Assembly: GCF_010092445.1 (NCBI RefSeq)
Contig: NZ_CP048031.1
Coordinates: 2,542,001-2,606,000, forward strand
Source of the DNA: Shewanella sp. Arc9-LZ
GTDB lineage: Bacteria; Pseudomonadota; Gammaproteobacteria; Enterobacterales; Shewanellaceae
Direction of reading: 5' to 3'
Length of the DNA: 64,000 nucleotides
Part shown: positions 17,922-25,969 of the stretch, one piece after another
How positions within the stretch are numbered: position 1 is the stretch's first letter
How the letters are laid out: the number at the start of each line of letters is the position of its first letter
The notes under the pieces: model-generated
Databases searched by the model: none
What the model was told of the DNA's origin: nothing
Seen by the model: the letters and a program-made list of their open reading frames with translations, nothing else
Position numbers and translations under genes: made by a program

Positions 17922-20162
17922 ATGAATAGAAAAATCGAATTATTGGCACCCGGTGGAGATGTCGATGCGATCAAAGCTGCGATTATAGCCGGTGCAAATG
18001 CCGTTTATTGTGGCCTAGATACCTTCAACGCCCGTAACCGAGCGGCCAACCTGTCATTCGATGACTTAATTGGTGTTATCGCGCTTGCTCACCAATATCA
18101 GTGTGAAGTGTTTCTCACCATGAACATCGTTATTTTAGAAAACGAAGTTCCGACATTGGTTAAATTGCTCAATCAGTTAGTGAATACGGGTATCGACGGC
18201 ATTATTGTCCAGGATTTAGGCTTGTTTAATCTAGTCACTAAGCATTTTCCAAGCCTAGCCATTCACGCTTCTACCCAGCTGACAACTCATAACGAAGGTC
18301 AAATTGGCTTCTTAGCCAAAATCGGTGCCACTCGTGTCAATTTATCTCGTGAGCTAAACCTTGGCGAAATTAAAAGCCTTACCACCCTCGCCCACGACCA
18401 CGAAGTGCTTACCGAAGTATTTGTTCACGGCGCATTATGTATTGCCTTCTCGGGTCAATGTTATTCAAGTTCAGTCAGTGTTGGTAATTCTGGCAACCGT
18501 GGCCGCTGCAGCCAGGCATGTCGTGATGAATACGAAGTCACAGCAGCCGGTAACAAGTTTCCGCTGAATCTAAAAGACAACTCAGCTTACTTTGATTTAC
18601 CAGAATTGGTTGATGCCGGCGTCGACTCGCTCAAAATTGAAGGCCGTATTAAAGGTGCACAATATGTCCATACCGTGGTGGACAGCTGGCGCAAACAGAT
18701 CGACAAATTTATCGAAACAGGCAAGCTATTAGCCGATGACTCGAACTTACATAAAGTGTTCAACCGTGATTTTACCAACTCGTTTTTAAAGGGTAACCTC
18801 ACCAAAGACATGTTTATCGATAATCCACGCGATAACAGCTTTAAACATGCTAACGACAAAAGTAACGCGATATCAGTGGTTCAAATTCAAGAAGCCCAAC
18901 AAACACTGTCGTCAGAAAAAGACGCCATTGTGCAATTGGTTGCCGAAAAAATTAATCACCTGAGCATTGCCAAGCCTACGCTAGCACTGGCATTTTCTGG
19001 TCAAGTCAATCAACCATTGTCGATCACTGTGACCACGCCAGATCAACACTTTGTGATTGAATCATCTATCTCTCTAACCCAAGCAACAGAATCACGGGTT
19101 GATGAAGCCGCAATTGAAAAACGCTTTAAAAGCTTAAAAGGCAGCGGTTACTTATTACAGGCATTTAATTATGACGGCTTGCAGACTGATTTAAGCCTGC
19201 CGTTTAGCCAGTTAACTCAGCTTAAAAACCAGCTGTTATTACAGCTAACACAAAGAGAATACATAGGCGCAGTAACCTTACCCAAGTTACCTAAACATCC
19301 TAAAGTGACCGACACACCGACATTGTCTTTGCTTATTAGTGATGAAAAAGATGTTAATTTGTGTGATGTTACCGATGCCGATATTTACTTTAAGCTGCCA
19401 GAAAGCTTTAAGAAAAACGACAACAAGTACATCGATATCTTTTTACGTAACCCAAGGTTAATTCCGTGGTTTCCGGCTGTGCTTATCGGCAAAGATTACA
19501 TCGAAGCGGTAAGAGTGTTAGAAGTAGTAAAGCCTAAGCGTATTGTCACAAATAACACTGGCGTTGCGTTTAAAGCCTATGAAATGGACATCGAGTGGAT
19601 TGCGGGGCCGTTTTTAAACACCACTAACTCTTATGCCTTGTTAACATTACAAGAGCAATTGAATTGTGCTGGTGCGTTTATTTCGAACGAGATAAATCGT
19701 AACCAAATTAAAAACATCGCCAGACCAGAAAACTTCAAACTGCTTTACAGCATCTATCACCCTATTTTGATGATGACCAGCAGACAATGCTTTTTCCAAC
19801 AAACGGTAGGCTGTAATAAACCCAGCATTGAAGACGGTTGCATGCTCAAGTGTGAAAAAGCCACTACCATCACTAATGTGAAAGGTATTTCGTTTGCAGT
19901 AGACAAACAAAAAGGTGGTTACCCGAGTATCTATAACCACGAGCAGTTTTTAAACATCGAAGCCGTTGAAGATCTATCACACTTATTTGATGAGTTCTTT
20001 ATCGACCTCACCAACATAGGATCTGGCTCAAAAGCGGAAATCGATAAAACTCAGCTGGTTGCCCACTTCGAAAACGTCCTTAAAGGCGTCACCGAATCTA
20101 AAGTAGAGCTAAATCAACTTGTGACCATTTCTACTAACGCCCAGTATCAGCAAGGTTTGTAA
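17922..20162 (+). CDS. U32 family protein, RlhA (YdcP)-like
   Basis: A 746-residue member of the U32 'collagenase-like' family. The N-terminal barrel shows LLAPGGDVDAIKAAI, YCGLDTFNARN, IHASTQL, and the U32 signature FVHGALCIAFSGQCYSS with CSQACR. Cysteines there and in the C-terminal region (CFFQQTVGC, GCMLKC) fit an iron-sulfur site. The closest E. coli relative I recognise is RlhA, which hydroxylates 23S rRNA C2501; other U32 proteins act in ubiquinone or tRNA hydroxylation. The specific RNA target is inferred, not shown. It is longer than RlhA by about 90 residues. Confidence 0.82.
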   Translation: MNRKIELLAPGGDVDAIKAAIIAGANAVYCGLDTFNARNRAANLSFDDLIGVIALAHQYQCEVFLTMNIVILENEVPTLVKLLNQLVNTGIDGIIVQDLGLFNLVTKHFPSLAIHASTQLTTHNEGQIGFLAKIGATRVNLSRELNLGEIKSLTTLAHDHEVLTEVFVHGALCIAFSGQCYSSSVSVGNSGNRGRCSQACRDEYEVTAAGNKFPLNLKDNSAYFDLPELVDAGVDSLKIEGRIKGAQYVHTVVDSWRKQIDKFIETGKLLADDSNLHKVFNRDFTNSFLKGNLTKDMFIDNPRDNSFKHANDKSNAISVVQIQEAQQTLSSEKDAIVQLVAEKINHLSIAKPTLALAFSGQVNQPLSITVTTPDQHFVIESSISLTQATESRVDEAAIEKRFKSLKGSGYLLQAFNYDGLQTDLSLPFSQLTQLKNQLLLQLTQREYIGAVTLPKLPKHPKVTDTPTLSLLISDEKDVNLCDVTDADIYFKLPESFKKNDNKYIDIFLRNPRLIPWFPAVLIGKDYIEAVRVLEVVKPKRIVTNNTGVAFKAYEMDIEWIAGPFLNTTNSYALLTLQEQLNCAGAFISNEINRNQIKNIARPENFKLLYSIYHPILMMTSRQCFFQQTVGCNKPSIEDGCMLKCEKATTITNVKGISFAVDKQKGGYPSIYNHEQFLNIEAVEDLSHLFDEFFIDLTNIGSGSKAEIDKTQLVAHFENVLKGVTESKVELNQLVTISTNAQYQQGL

Positions 20163-20270
20163 TAAAATTTGTTAATGACTCAATCAATAGAGCATGTAAA
20201 TGGTTAACTCTTTAACCTCAACTCGGGATAGAGATGAGAATATAGATACTCTGTATTGATTGTCCATCAT

Positions 20271-20312
20271 AGAAACAACAAGGGTCGCATTAGTGCGACC
20301 CTTGTTGTTTCT
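20271..20312. terminator. Strong bidirectional hairpin after the U32 gene
   Basis: A perfect 19-bp inverted repeat with a four-base loop (TTAG), GC-rich at the tip and T/A-rich at the base, so it can act on both strands. Confidence 0.85.
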
Positions 20313-20468
20313 GAAGTGATCCACGGTTAATTCCGACAGAAACACTTTTTATCGACATTAATTTCAAGCTAACATATTGGCAAGCTATCTCGCGAAAAAC
20401 CTTTAGCAACCTCCTAAAAGTGGCTACTTTGATGTGTTAACCACAGCAACGACAACAACCACCGACCA

Positions 20469-20481
20469 CTTGTAATACCAA
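20469..20481. promoter_or_regulatory. Operator-like site, imperfect
   Basis: CTTGTAATACCAA matches 11 of 13 bases of the perfect palindrome at 20774. It lies 340 bp before the TonB receptor gene. Confidence 0.4.
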
Positions 20482-20682
20482 TACCCAAACCTACCTTACC
20501 AATATCCATCTCTAAATCTGACTCTGTAAAACCAGTATTCATCGCATATAAGCCTTATATCGACCGCATCAAGTGAAGAATCTCTGTTTTAAACGCGATA
20601 GTCACAAGCCAGAGTATGACTGCATTGTAGAATAATGACTGACAAGTAATTCTCATCAACATAAAGTTTAGTTCGATTAGTT

Positions 20683-20734
20683 TTGGTAAGACAAATAAAA
20701 TAATTTGGTAATGATCAATTGCAATTGTTGGTAA
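20683..20734 (+). promoter_or_regulatory. Three phased TTGGTAA half-sites
   Basis: TTGGTAA occurs at 20683, 20705 and 20728, and again within the palindrome at 20774. Spacings of 22, 23 and 46 bp keep them near the same face of the helix. They flank the putative promoter of the receptor gene. Confidence 0.45.
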
Positions 20735-20747
20735 CGTGTTATATAAA
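20719..20747 (+). promoter_or_regulatory. Sigma70 promoter for the TonB-dependent receptor
   Basis: TTGCAA (20719-20724), exactly 17 bases, then TATAAA (20742-20747). It sits among the TTGGTAA half-sites, and the perfect palindrome lies 27 bp downstream of the -10 box. Confidence 0.6.
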
Positions 20748-20773
20748 TGTATCTGTTGATTAAAACAACAACA

Positions 20774-20786
20774 TTGGTAATACCAA
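20774..20786. promoter_or_regulatory. Palindromic operator TTGGTAATACCAA
   Basis: A perfect 6-1-6 palindrome in the leader of the receptor gene, 26 bp before the ATG. Its form is like sites of GntR-family uronate regulators (UxuR/ExuR type TTGGTATACCAA). Placement downstream of the promoter suggests repression. Confidence 0.6.
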
Positions 20787-20812
20787 ATCAAACAATTTCT
20801 TTGGGGGGAATT

Positions 20813-23797
20813 ATGAAGTTGAATAAAATAAGCGCCATGTTCAGTGGCGCAAAAAACAAAGCCAACAATATAACCATTTTTGGCGCGACTTTAACAGCCA
20901 TGTTAACGATGCCAGCATTTGCAGCAGAACCTGTAGCACAAACTGAAGCGGAAAAAGTTAATACAAGTGAAATTGAAGTTATAGCCGTTCGAGGTATATT
21001 TGGCAGCTTAAAAGCCGCTAACTTACTTAAACGTACTGACGAACGTATTGTCGATGTTATCGTTGCTGAAGATATTGGTAAATTACCTGACAACAACATT
21101 GCCGAAGCATTGCAACGCATAACAGGTGTTTCTATTGAATCTGATTTTGGTGTCGGTGAATCTGTCACTATCCGTGGTGTATCAGAAAACCTTATTCTGC
21201 TCAATGGCCGCTCAACAGCAGGCCCAGGACGTGGCGGTATTAGTTTAGATGACTTCCCTGCTAGTTTCTTAAAAACAGTTGAAGTGATTAAATCTCCAAC
21301 ACCTGAAATGATTGAAGGTGCTTTAGGTGGCACAGTTAACATGCAGACAGTACGCCCATTAGAACTTAGTGAGCCGCTAATTGCGATTACCCTCGACGGT
21401 GAATACGCAGACAAAACTGAAAATGTTGCACCTAACTTTACCGCCGCTGTCGGTAATAGCTGGGATTTAGGTGATGCCGGTACCTTCGGTGCTGCAGCTA
21501 ACGTATCGTACCAAGACCGTGAATTACGTCGTGACGAGTATTTTAACAAGGTCGATTTACAAGACGATATCGATTTAGACGGTGATGGCACTGTTGATGT
21601 ATCTGGTGGCCCTAACGGCAAATACCTTCGTAGAACAGAAAGTACAGTAGAACAAAAAACAGAACAACGTGAACGTACAGCATTTGGTTTATCACTACAG
21701 TGGGCGCCAACCAGCGAAGAGCTTAATTTCTACGTTGACATGAACTCGACAAAACTGGATGGCGGCCAAGCGGCTTATTCAATTCTCGATGTTGGTGGTA
21801 CCGTGGTGCCAAGAAGTGATTCCTACTACGATGGTAATGGACAACTGCAAAATTACGACCTAAGTGGCGTATTGGTTATTCCTAAAACCTGGAGTGACTT
21901 TACAACATCAGAAACAACTTCTCATGCTATTGGTGGTGAGTGGAATATTACTGATAACATCGAAATCTCAGGCGAATATTCAATTTCGAAATCAGAAGAA
22001 CGTCAAACAGCTTCTGAATTTAACTTACGTCCAATTGAACGCACAGACCCTACCCTTGATTTAGTCACACATACCAGCACAGCAAGCATGACTAATGGTA
22101 GTGGCATTCCATCTTATGTCTTTGAAGACACAGGTATGTTAACTAATCCAGACAACTTGGTATTCCGTGAGTTTTACCACAAAACATTAGACACAGATAA
22201 CGAAGAACAAGCATTACGCTTTGACTTTAAAATCCATGATGTAGGTGTAGATTTTATCTCTGCAATAAAAACGGGCGTTCGTTTTACGGATAGAGATTAC
22301 AGTTCAAATCGCTTTGACTTAGCACCTAACGGAACCACGCTTAAAGATGCTTATAAAAAAGCTAAAAACGCAGACGGTTTATACAGCCCAACCTGGATTG
22401 ATAACCCAATTATCAGCGATAGCTTTAAAACAATAAACGCCAGTAACTCGTTCGACCAAACCGGTATTGCGGGTCAAAACGACTTATTAACATACAACGT
22501 GTATGACGCTGAAAAGCTGCAAGATGCTCAAGCAACCTATTTGTTAGCTCAGCAAATGCTAGCAGGTACCACTTATGCAATGAACGGTACTTTAGCTGAC
22601 AACATAGTTGAAGACACTGGCGCATATAAGTTCATCAACGAAAAGACTCGTGCTATCTATGCACAGTTTCATTTAGATTTTGATGACATTACTGCAGTGG
22701 TTGGTGGGCGTTATATTCAAACAGAATTAGAATCAAGCATTGTCGATTCTGTAGACAGTAACGGTAACAAAATCCTCAATACTGGTAGTAACGATTATTC
22801 AGACTTTTTACCTAGCTTGAATGTCACTTATACTTTATCAGAAGAAACCTTAATGCGTTTTGCGGCTGCTAAAGTGATGCGCCGTGCTGATTTTGATGAA
22901 TTAAGTCCTGCATTATCAATCGATAACTCTTTAGTTACCGGTACTCAAGGTTCGTACCAGTTAGAACCGTATCGTGTTACTCAATATGACCTTTCTGTAG
23001 AGCATTACTTCGGCGATGGTGGTTTACTTTCTGCAGCAATTTTCTATAAAGACGTTAACTCGTTCACCCAAACCGACAGCAGCTGTTTAGCTGACTCAAG
23101 CACGATAAGCGGACAAAATACCACCCAGTGGAATAATATTTGTTTACTTAACACCGCGGGTCAAAGCCAAGGTGACATTGTTAATGCGACTCAAGACCAA
23201 GGTTTAGCATATGTTGATGCTCAAAAAGCCGCAGGTCAAACGGGTATCGTCATCGACACTGATGTGAATGGTGGTAGCGGTGAAGTCAGAGGTTTGGAAT
23301 TAGGTTACCAGCAACAGTTCAGCTTTTTACCCGGCATTTGGGCAGGTTTAGGTGTTAACGCAAACTATACCTATGCAGATAGTGAGCAACCCGATGGCAA
23401 TCCATTACTGAATATTTCTAAGCACACCGCTAACACTCAAGTTTACTGGGAAGGTGAAGAAGTTCAGTTACGTTTAGCCTACAACTGGCGTGACCGTTAT
23501 TTAGACGACCAAAGCACCAAGCGTGTACAAACTGTTGGCGCTTTAGGTTATAACGTTTTCAACCAGAATGACCCTTCTGCTGACAACTACGACCCTACCG
23601 TGGGTAACAGCTACCGAGAAGATAGAGGCCAACTTGATTTTTCAGTTAGCTGGGATATCAACGAAAACTTCACTGTTGTAGCCAATGCGGTAAACCTAAC
23701 GGGTGAACCAATTGTTTATACTACTGAGCTAGATTCTATCTGGGCTTACAGTGAAGCAGACCGTCGCTACACTCTTGGTGTTCGAGCTAAGTTTTAA
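20813..23797 (+). CDS. TonB-dependent outer-membrane receptor
   Basis: A 994-residue receptor with a long signal peptide (cleavage near AFA-AEP, about residue 38), a TonB-box-like EIEVIAVRG, a plug domain (EDIGKLPDNNIAEALQRITGV, then VTIRGVSENLILLNGR) and a 22-strand-type barrel ending in an aromatic F. This plug form belongs to the 'TonB-Xanth-Caul' group, whose members often import oligosaccharides. The start at 20813 has a GGGGGG ribosome site. The operator at 20774 and the similar site before the dehydrogenase at 24394 suggest co-regulated sugar-acid or oligosaccharide use. The ligand is not identifiable. Confidence 0.92.
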   Translation: MKLNKISAMFSGAKNKANNITIFGATLTAMLTMPAFAAEPVAQTEAEKVNTSEIEVIAVRGIFGSLKAANLLKRTDERIVDVIVAEDIGKLPDNNIAEALQRITGVSIESDFGVGESVTIRGVSENLILLNGRSTAGPGRGGISLDDFPASFLKTVEVIKSPTPEMIEGALGGTVNMQTVRPLELSEPLIAITLDGEYADKTENVAPNFTAAVGNSWDLGDAGTFGAAANVSYQDRELRRDEYFNKVDLQDDIDLDGDGTVDVSGGPNGKYLRRTESTVEQKTEQRERTAFGLSLQWAPTSEELNFYVDMNSTKLDGGQAAYSILDVGGTVVPRSDSYYDGNGQLQNYDLSGVLVIPKTWSDFTTSETTSHAIGGEWNITDNIEISGEYSISKSEERQTASEFNLRPIERTDPTLDLVTHTSTASMTNGSGIPSYVFEDTGMLTNPDNLVFREFYHKTLDTDNEEQALRFDFKIHDVGVDFISAIKTGVRFTDRDYSSNRFDLAPNGTTLKDAYKKAKNADGLYSPTWIDNPIISDSFKTINASNSFDQTGIAGQNDLLTYNVYDAEKLQDAQATYLLAQQMLAGTTYAMNGTLADNIVEDTGAYKFINEKTRAIYAQFHLDFDDITAVVGGRYIQTELESSIVDSVDSNGNKILNTGSNDYSDFLPSLNVTYTLSEETLMRFAAAKVMRRADFDELSPALSIDNSLVTGTQGSYQLEPYRVTQYDLSVEHYFGDGGLLSAAIFYKDVNSFTQTDSSCLADSSTISGQNTTQWNNICLLNTAGQSQGDIVNATQDQGLAYVDAQKAAGQTGIVIDTDVNGGSGEVRGLELGYQQQFSFLPGIWAGLGVNANYTYADSEQPDGNPLLNISKHTANTQVYWEGEEVQLRLAYNWRDRYLDDQSTKRVQTVGALGYNVFNQNDPSADNYDPTVGNSYREDRGQLDFSVSWDINENFTVVANAVNLTGEPIVYTTELDSIWAYSEADRRYTLGVRAKF

Positions 23798-23814
23798 TCA
23801 ACTGATGTCTTAAA

Positions 23815-23843
23815 GTAGAGCCTATCAAATTGATAGGCTCTAC
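23815..23843 (+). terminator. Hairpin after the TonB receptor
   Basis: GTAGAGCCTATCAA and its exact complement are separated by one base, giving about 12 bp of stem with a 5-base loop. No T tract follows. Confidence 0.6.
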
Positions 23844-24095
23844 CATTAACGACAACAATATTATTGACCGTCACTACAAACGATATTAGAGCGTTAAATG
23901 GACCTGACACTAGCAGCGGCTTAACGCGGTATGTATGTGCAGGGTCATATAAACGATTTATTAGTTGATATAAATGTCGAATTACAAATAGCGATACCTT
24001 GCTACCACACCATCATTAATTCTAGTTTTAGTTAACAACCAACAACGCCATCCTTACCAATCACATTTTTGGTATAACATTGGCAAGATAATTGG

Positions 24096-24124
24096 TTGAC
24101 AAAAATCTTAGTATTACTTACAAT
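24096..24124 (+). promoter_or_regulatory. Near-consensus sigma70 promoter, long leader
   Basis: TTGACA (24096-24101), 17 bases, TACAAT (24119-24124). It is the best promoter-like sequence in the gap, yet the ATG of the downstream gene is 270 bp away, which leaves a long untranslated leader. Confidence 0.65.
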
Positions 24125-24137
24125 TTTGTAATACCAC
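24125..24137. promoter_or_regulatory. Operator-like site at the transcription start
   Basis: TTTGTAATACCAC matches 11 of 13 bases of the palindrome at 20774 and immediately follows the -10 box, where a repressor would block initiation. Further half-sites (TTACCAA at 24053, TTGGTAT at 24069) lie upstream. Confidence 0.5.
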
Positions 24138-24393
24138 CTGATAACCAATTCAAGCAAGAGTAAGCGTCATTGTTACCGATATTTTCAGTCCGGCAATATT
24201 AAATGATAAATAATGAGTCGTTTTGAAGAGTAAACAGGAATACACCATTTGAAAGGACATTAACCCACTCAATTGGCTTATAGCAATCCTGAACTCAAGA
24301 TGGCTCTTTATACAAATTACATAGCGCACTGGCACATTCGGTGAGCTGAATAAAATTGAAATACGCATTTACCAATATATTTAGGAGTTAGAC

Positions 24394-25272
24394 ATGACAA
24401 AGCCAGTCATCGGTTTTATCGGCCTTGGCCTTATGGGCGGCAACATGGTTGAGAACTTACAAAACAGAGGTTACCAGCTAAATGTAATGGACCTTAACAA
24501 AGAAGCGGTTGCTACATGTGTTGCTCGCGGTGCAAAAACCGTAACGACAGCAAAAGAACTTGCTGCATCTAGCGACATCGTTATGCTGTGCTTAACCACA
24601 TCTGCCGTAGTTGAAAAACTGGTTTATGGTGACGATGGTATTCTCGCGGGCATTAAAGAAGGTTCTGTACTGGTTGATTTTGGTACATCAATTCCTTCAT
24701 CTACGCGAAAAATTGGTGCAGACCTTGCGGCAAAAGGCGCAGGTATGATTGATGCCCCACTCGGCCGTACTCCTGCTCACGCTAAAGACGGTTTACTCAA
24801 CATCATGGCAGCTGGCGATCTTGAGACCTTTAATAAGGTTAAACCAGTATTAGACGAGCAAGGCGAAAACGTATTCCATTTAGGTGCATTAGGCGCAGGT
24901 CACACGACTAAGCTAATCAACAACTTTATGGGTATGACTACCGTTTGTGCTATGTCTCAAGCCTTTGCTGTTGCAGATCTTGCTGGTGTTGACCGTGCGC
25001 AACTGTTCGACATCATGTCAGCGGGTCCATCTAACTCACCGTTCATGAAATTCTGTAAAAACTATGCAGTAGACGGTGTAAGCGATTTAGGCTTCTCTAT
25101 TGCTAACGCTAACAAAGATCTTGGCTACTTCTTAAAAATGGTAGAAGACTTAGGCACAGAATCTAAAATTGCTGAAGGTTCATCTGCTAATCTACAAGCT
25201 GCATTTGACGCGGGTTTAGGTAACGGCAATGTACCTGAGATATTTGACTACTTTGTAAAACTAGCCAAGTAA
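24394..25272 (+). CDS. NAD(P)-dependent beta-hydroxyacid dehydrogenase family protein
   Basis: A 292-residue oxidoreductase of the 3-hydroxyisobutyrate dehydrogenase/tartronate semialdehyde reductase family. The Rossmann motif GFIGLGLMGGNM (7-18), the substrate loop DAPLGRTPAHAKDG (120-133) and catalytic K173 in GHTTKLINNFMG are present. Some family members reduce the unsaturated uronate product DEH in alginate breakdown; others reduce tartronate semialdehyde. The shared operator-like site with the upstream TonB receptor favours a sugar-acid role, but this is inference. The ATG follows an AGGAG site. Confidence 0.9.
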   Translation: MTKPVIGFIGLGLMGGNMVENLQNRGYQLNVMDLNKEAVATCVARGAKTVTTAKELAASSDIVMLCLTTSAVVEKLVYGDDGILAGIKEGSVLVDFGTSIPSSTRKIGADLAAKGAGMIDAPLGRTPAHAKDGLLNIMAAGDLETFNKVKPVLDEQGENVFHLGALGAGHTTKLINNFMGMTTVCAMSQAFAVADLAGVDRAQLFDIMSAGPSNSPFMKFCKNYAVDGVSDLGFSIANANKDLGYFLKMVEDLGTESKIAEGSSANLQAAFDAGLGNGNVPEIFDYFVKLAK

Positions 25273-25294
25273 TTCATAAAGCTGAGTGAATAAA

Positions 25295-25329
25295 ACCTTT
25301 TCATCTGTGACGATTGCAGATGAAAAGGT
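25295..25329 (+). terminator. Intrinsic terminator of the dehydrogenase gene
   Basis: A perfect 13-bp stem ACCTTTTCATCTG / CAGATGAAAAGGT with a 9-base loop, 22 bp after the stop. Confidence 0.75.
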
Positions 25330-25338
25330 CTATATCAA

Positions 25339-25391
25339 AACTAAAGCCAAAACTTAAACTAAAGCCATAACTAAAACTAAAACTAAAACTA
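25339..25391. repeat. ACTAAA-rich simple repeat
   Basis: Irregular runs of ACTAAA with four clean copies toward the end and interspersed CTAAAGCC. It is part of a 690-bp gene-free stretch (25273-25969) with no other recognisable content apart from the array at 25799. Confidence 0.6.
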
Positions 25392-25798
25392 TCATTAAGA
25401 CTCTACATTACCCTTCGCTACATAACCTTTCACTGAAGCACTTTTAACTTCACTACTTTTAACTACACCATTCTACACTACACTTCTGTTGATTAAAAAA
25501 GTCACTCTGTATAAAGTCATTCGGTATAAGTGTTATTACCGCTACGACTACCGCTAACGTCTACAGTATCGATTTCAATACTCATCAACACTTAGACTTT
25601 ATTTCCCGTGTAACACCAATGCATGCTGGTTAAACATAATATAATCGCAGACTTCAATATCCATGAGTGCATGAAAACACCAACTGATTTGCCGGACGAT
25701 TACAGCCATCACTTCTTCTGTATTGATATTATTTAACAATGGATCAGGACCATTGCCTCTATCTAGTCATGTATGTCGACAACGGTTGTTTCAAATCT

Positions 25799-25846
25799 CA
25801 CTCAGATTAAGTCACACTCAGATTAAGTCACACTCAGATTAAGTCA
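25799..25846. repeat. Three exact 16-bp tandem repeats
   Basis: CACTCAGATTAAGTCA is repeated three times without mismatch (25799, 25815, 25831), downstream of the histidine kinase gene. Confidence 0.9.
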
Positions 25847-25969
25847 CCATTTTATTATTATCACTAATGGTCAATACTAGTCGGTTGCTCTAAATATAAT
25901 GTTGTCTAAATGTGTTCTCAAATCCACACTTATGTAGCGGTAGATTAAACTCACGATATTGTTTTTACG

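Noticed and set aside
20788..21621. Long minus-strand frame of 277 codons inside the TonB receptor gene
   Set aside because: It is antisense to a clear receptor domain and has no family features or ribosome site.
24150..24368. Minus-strand frame of 72 codons in the dehydrogenase leader
   Set aside because: No ribosome site, AT-driven composition and no family resemblance; treated as a chance frame.
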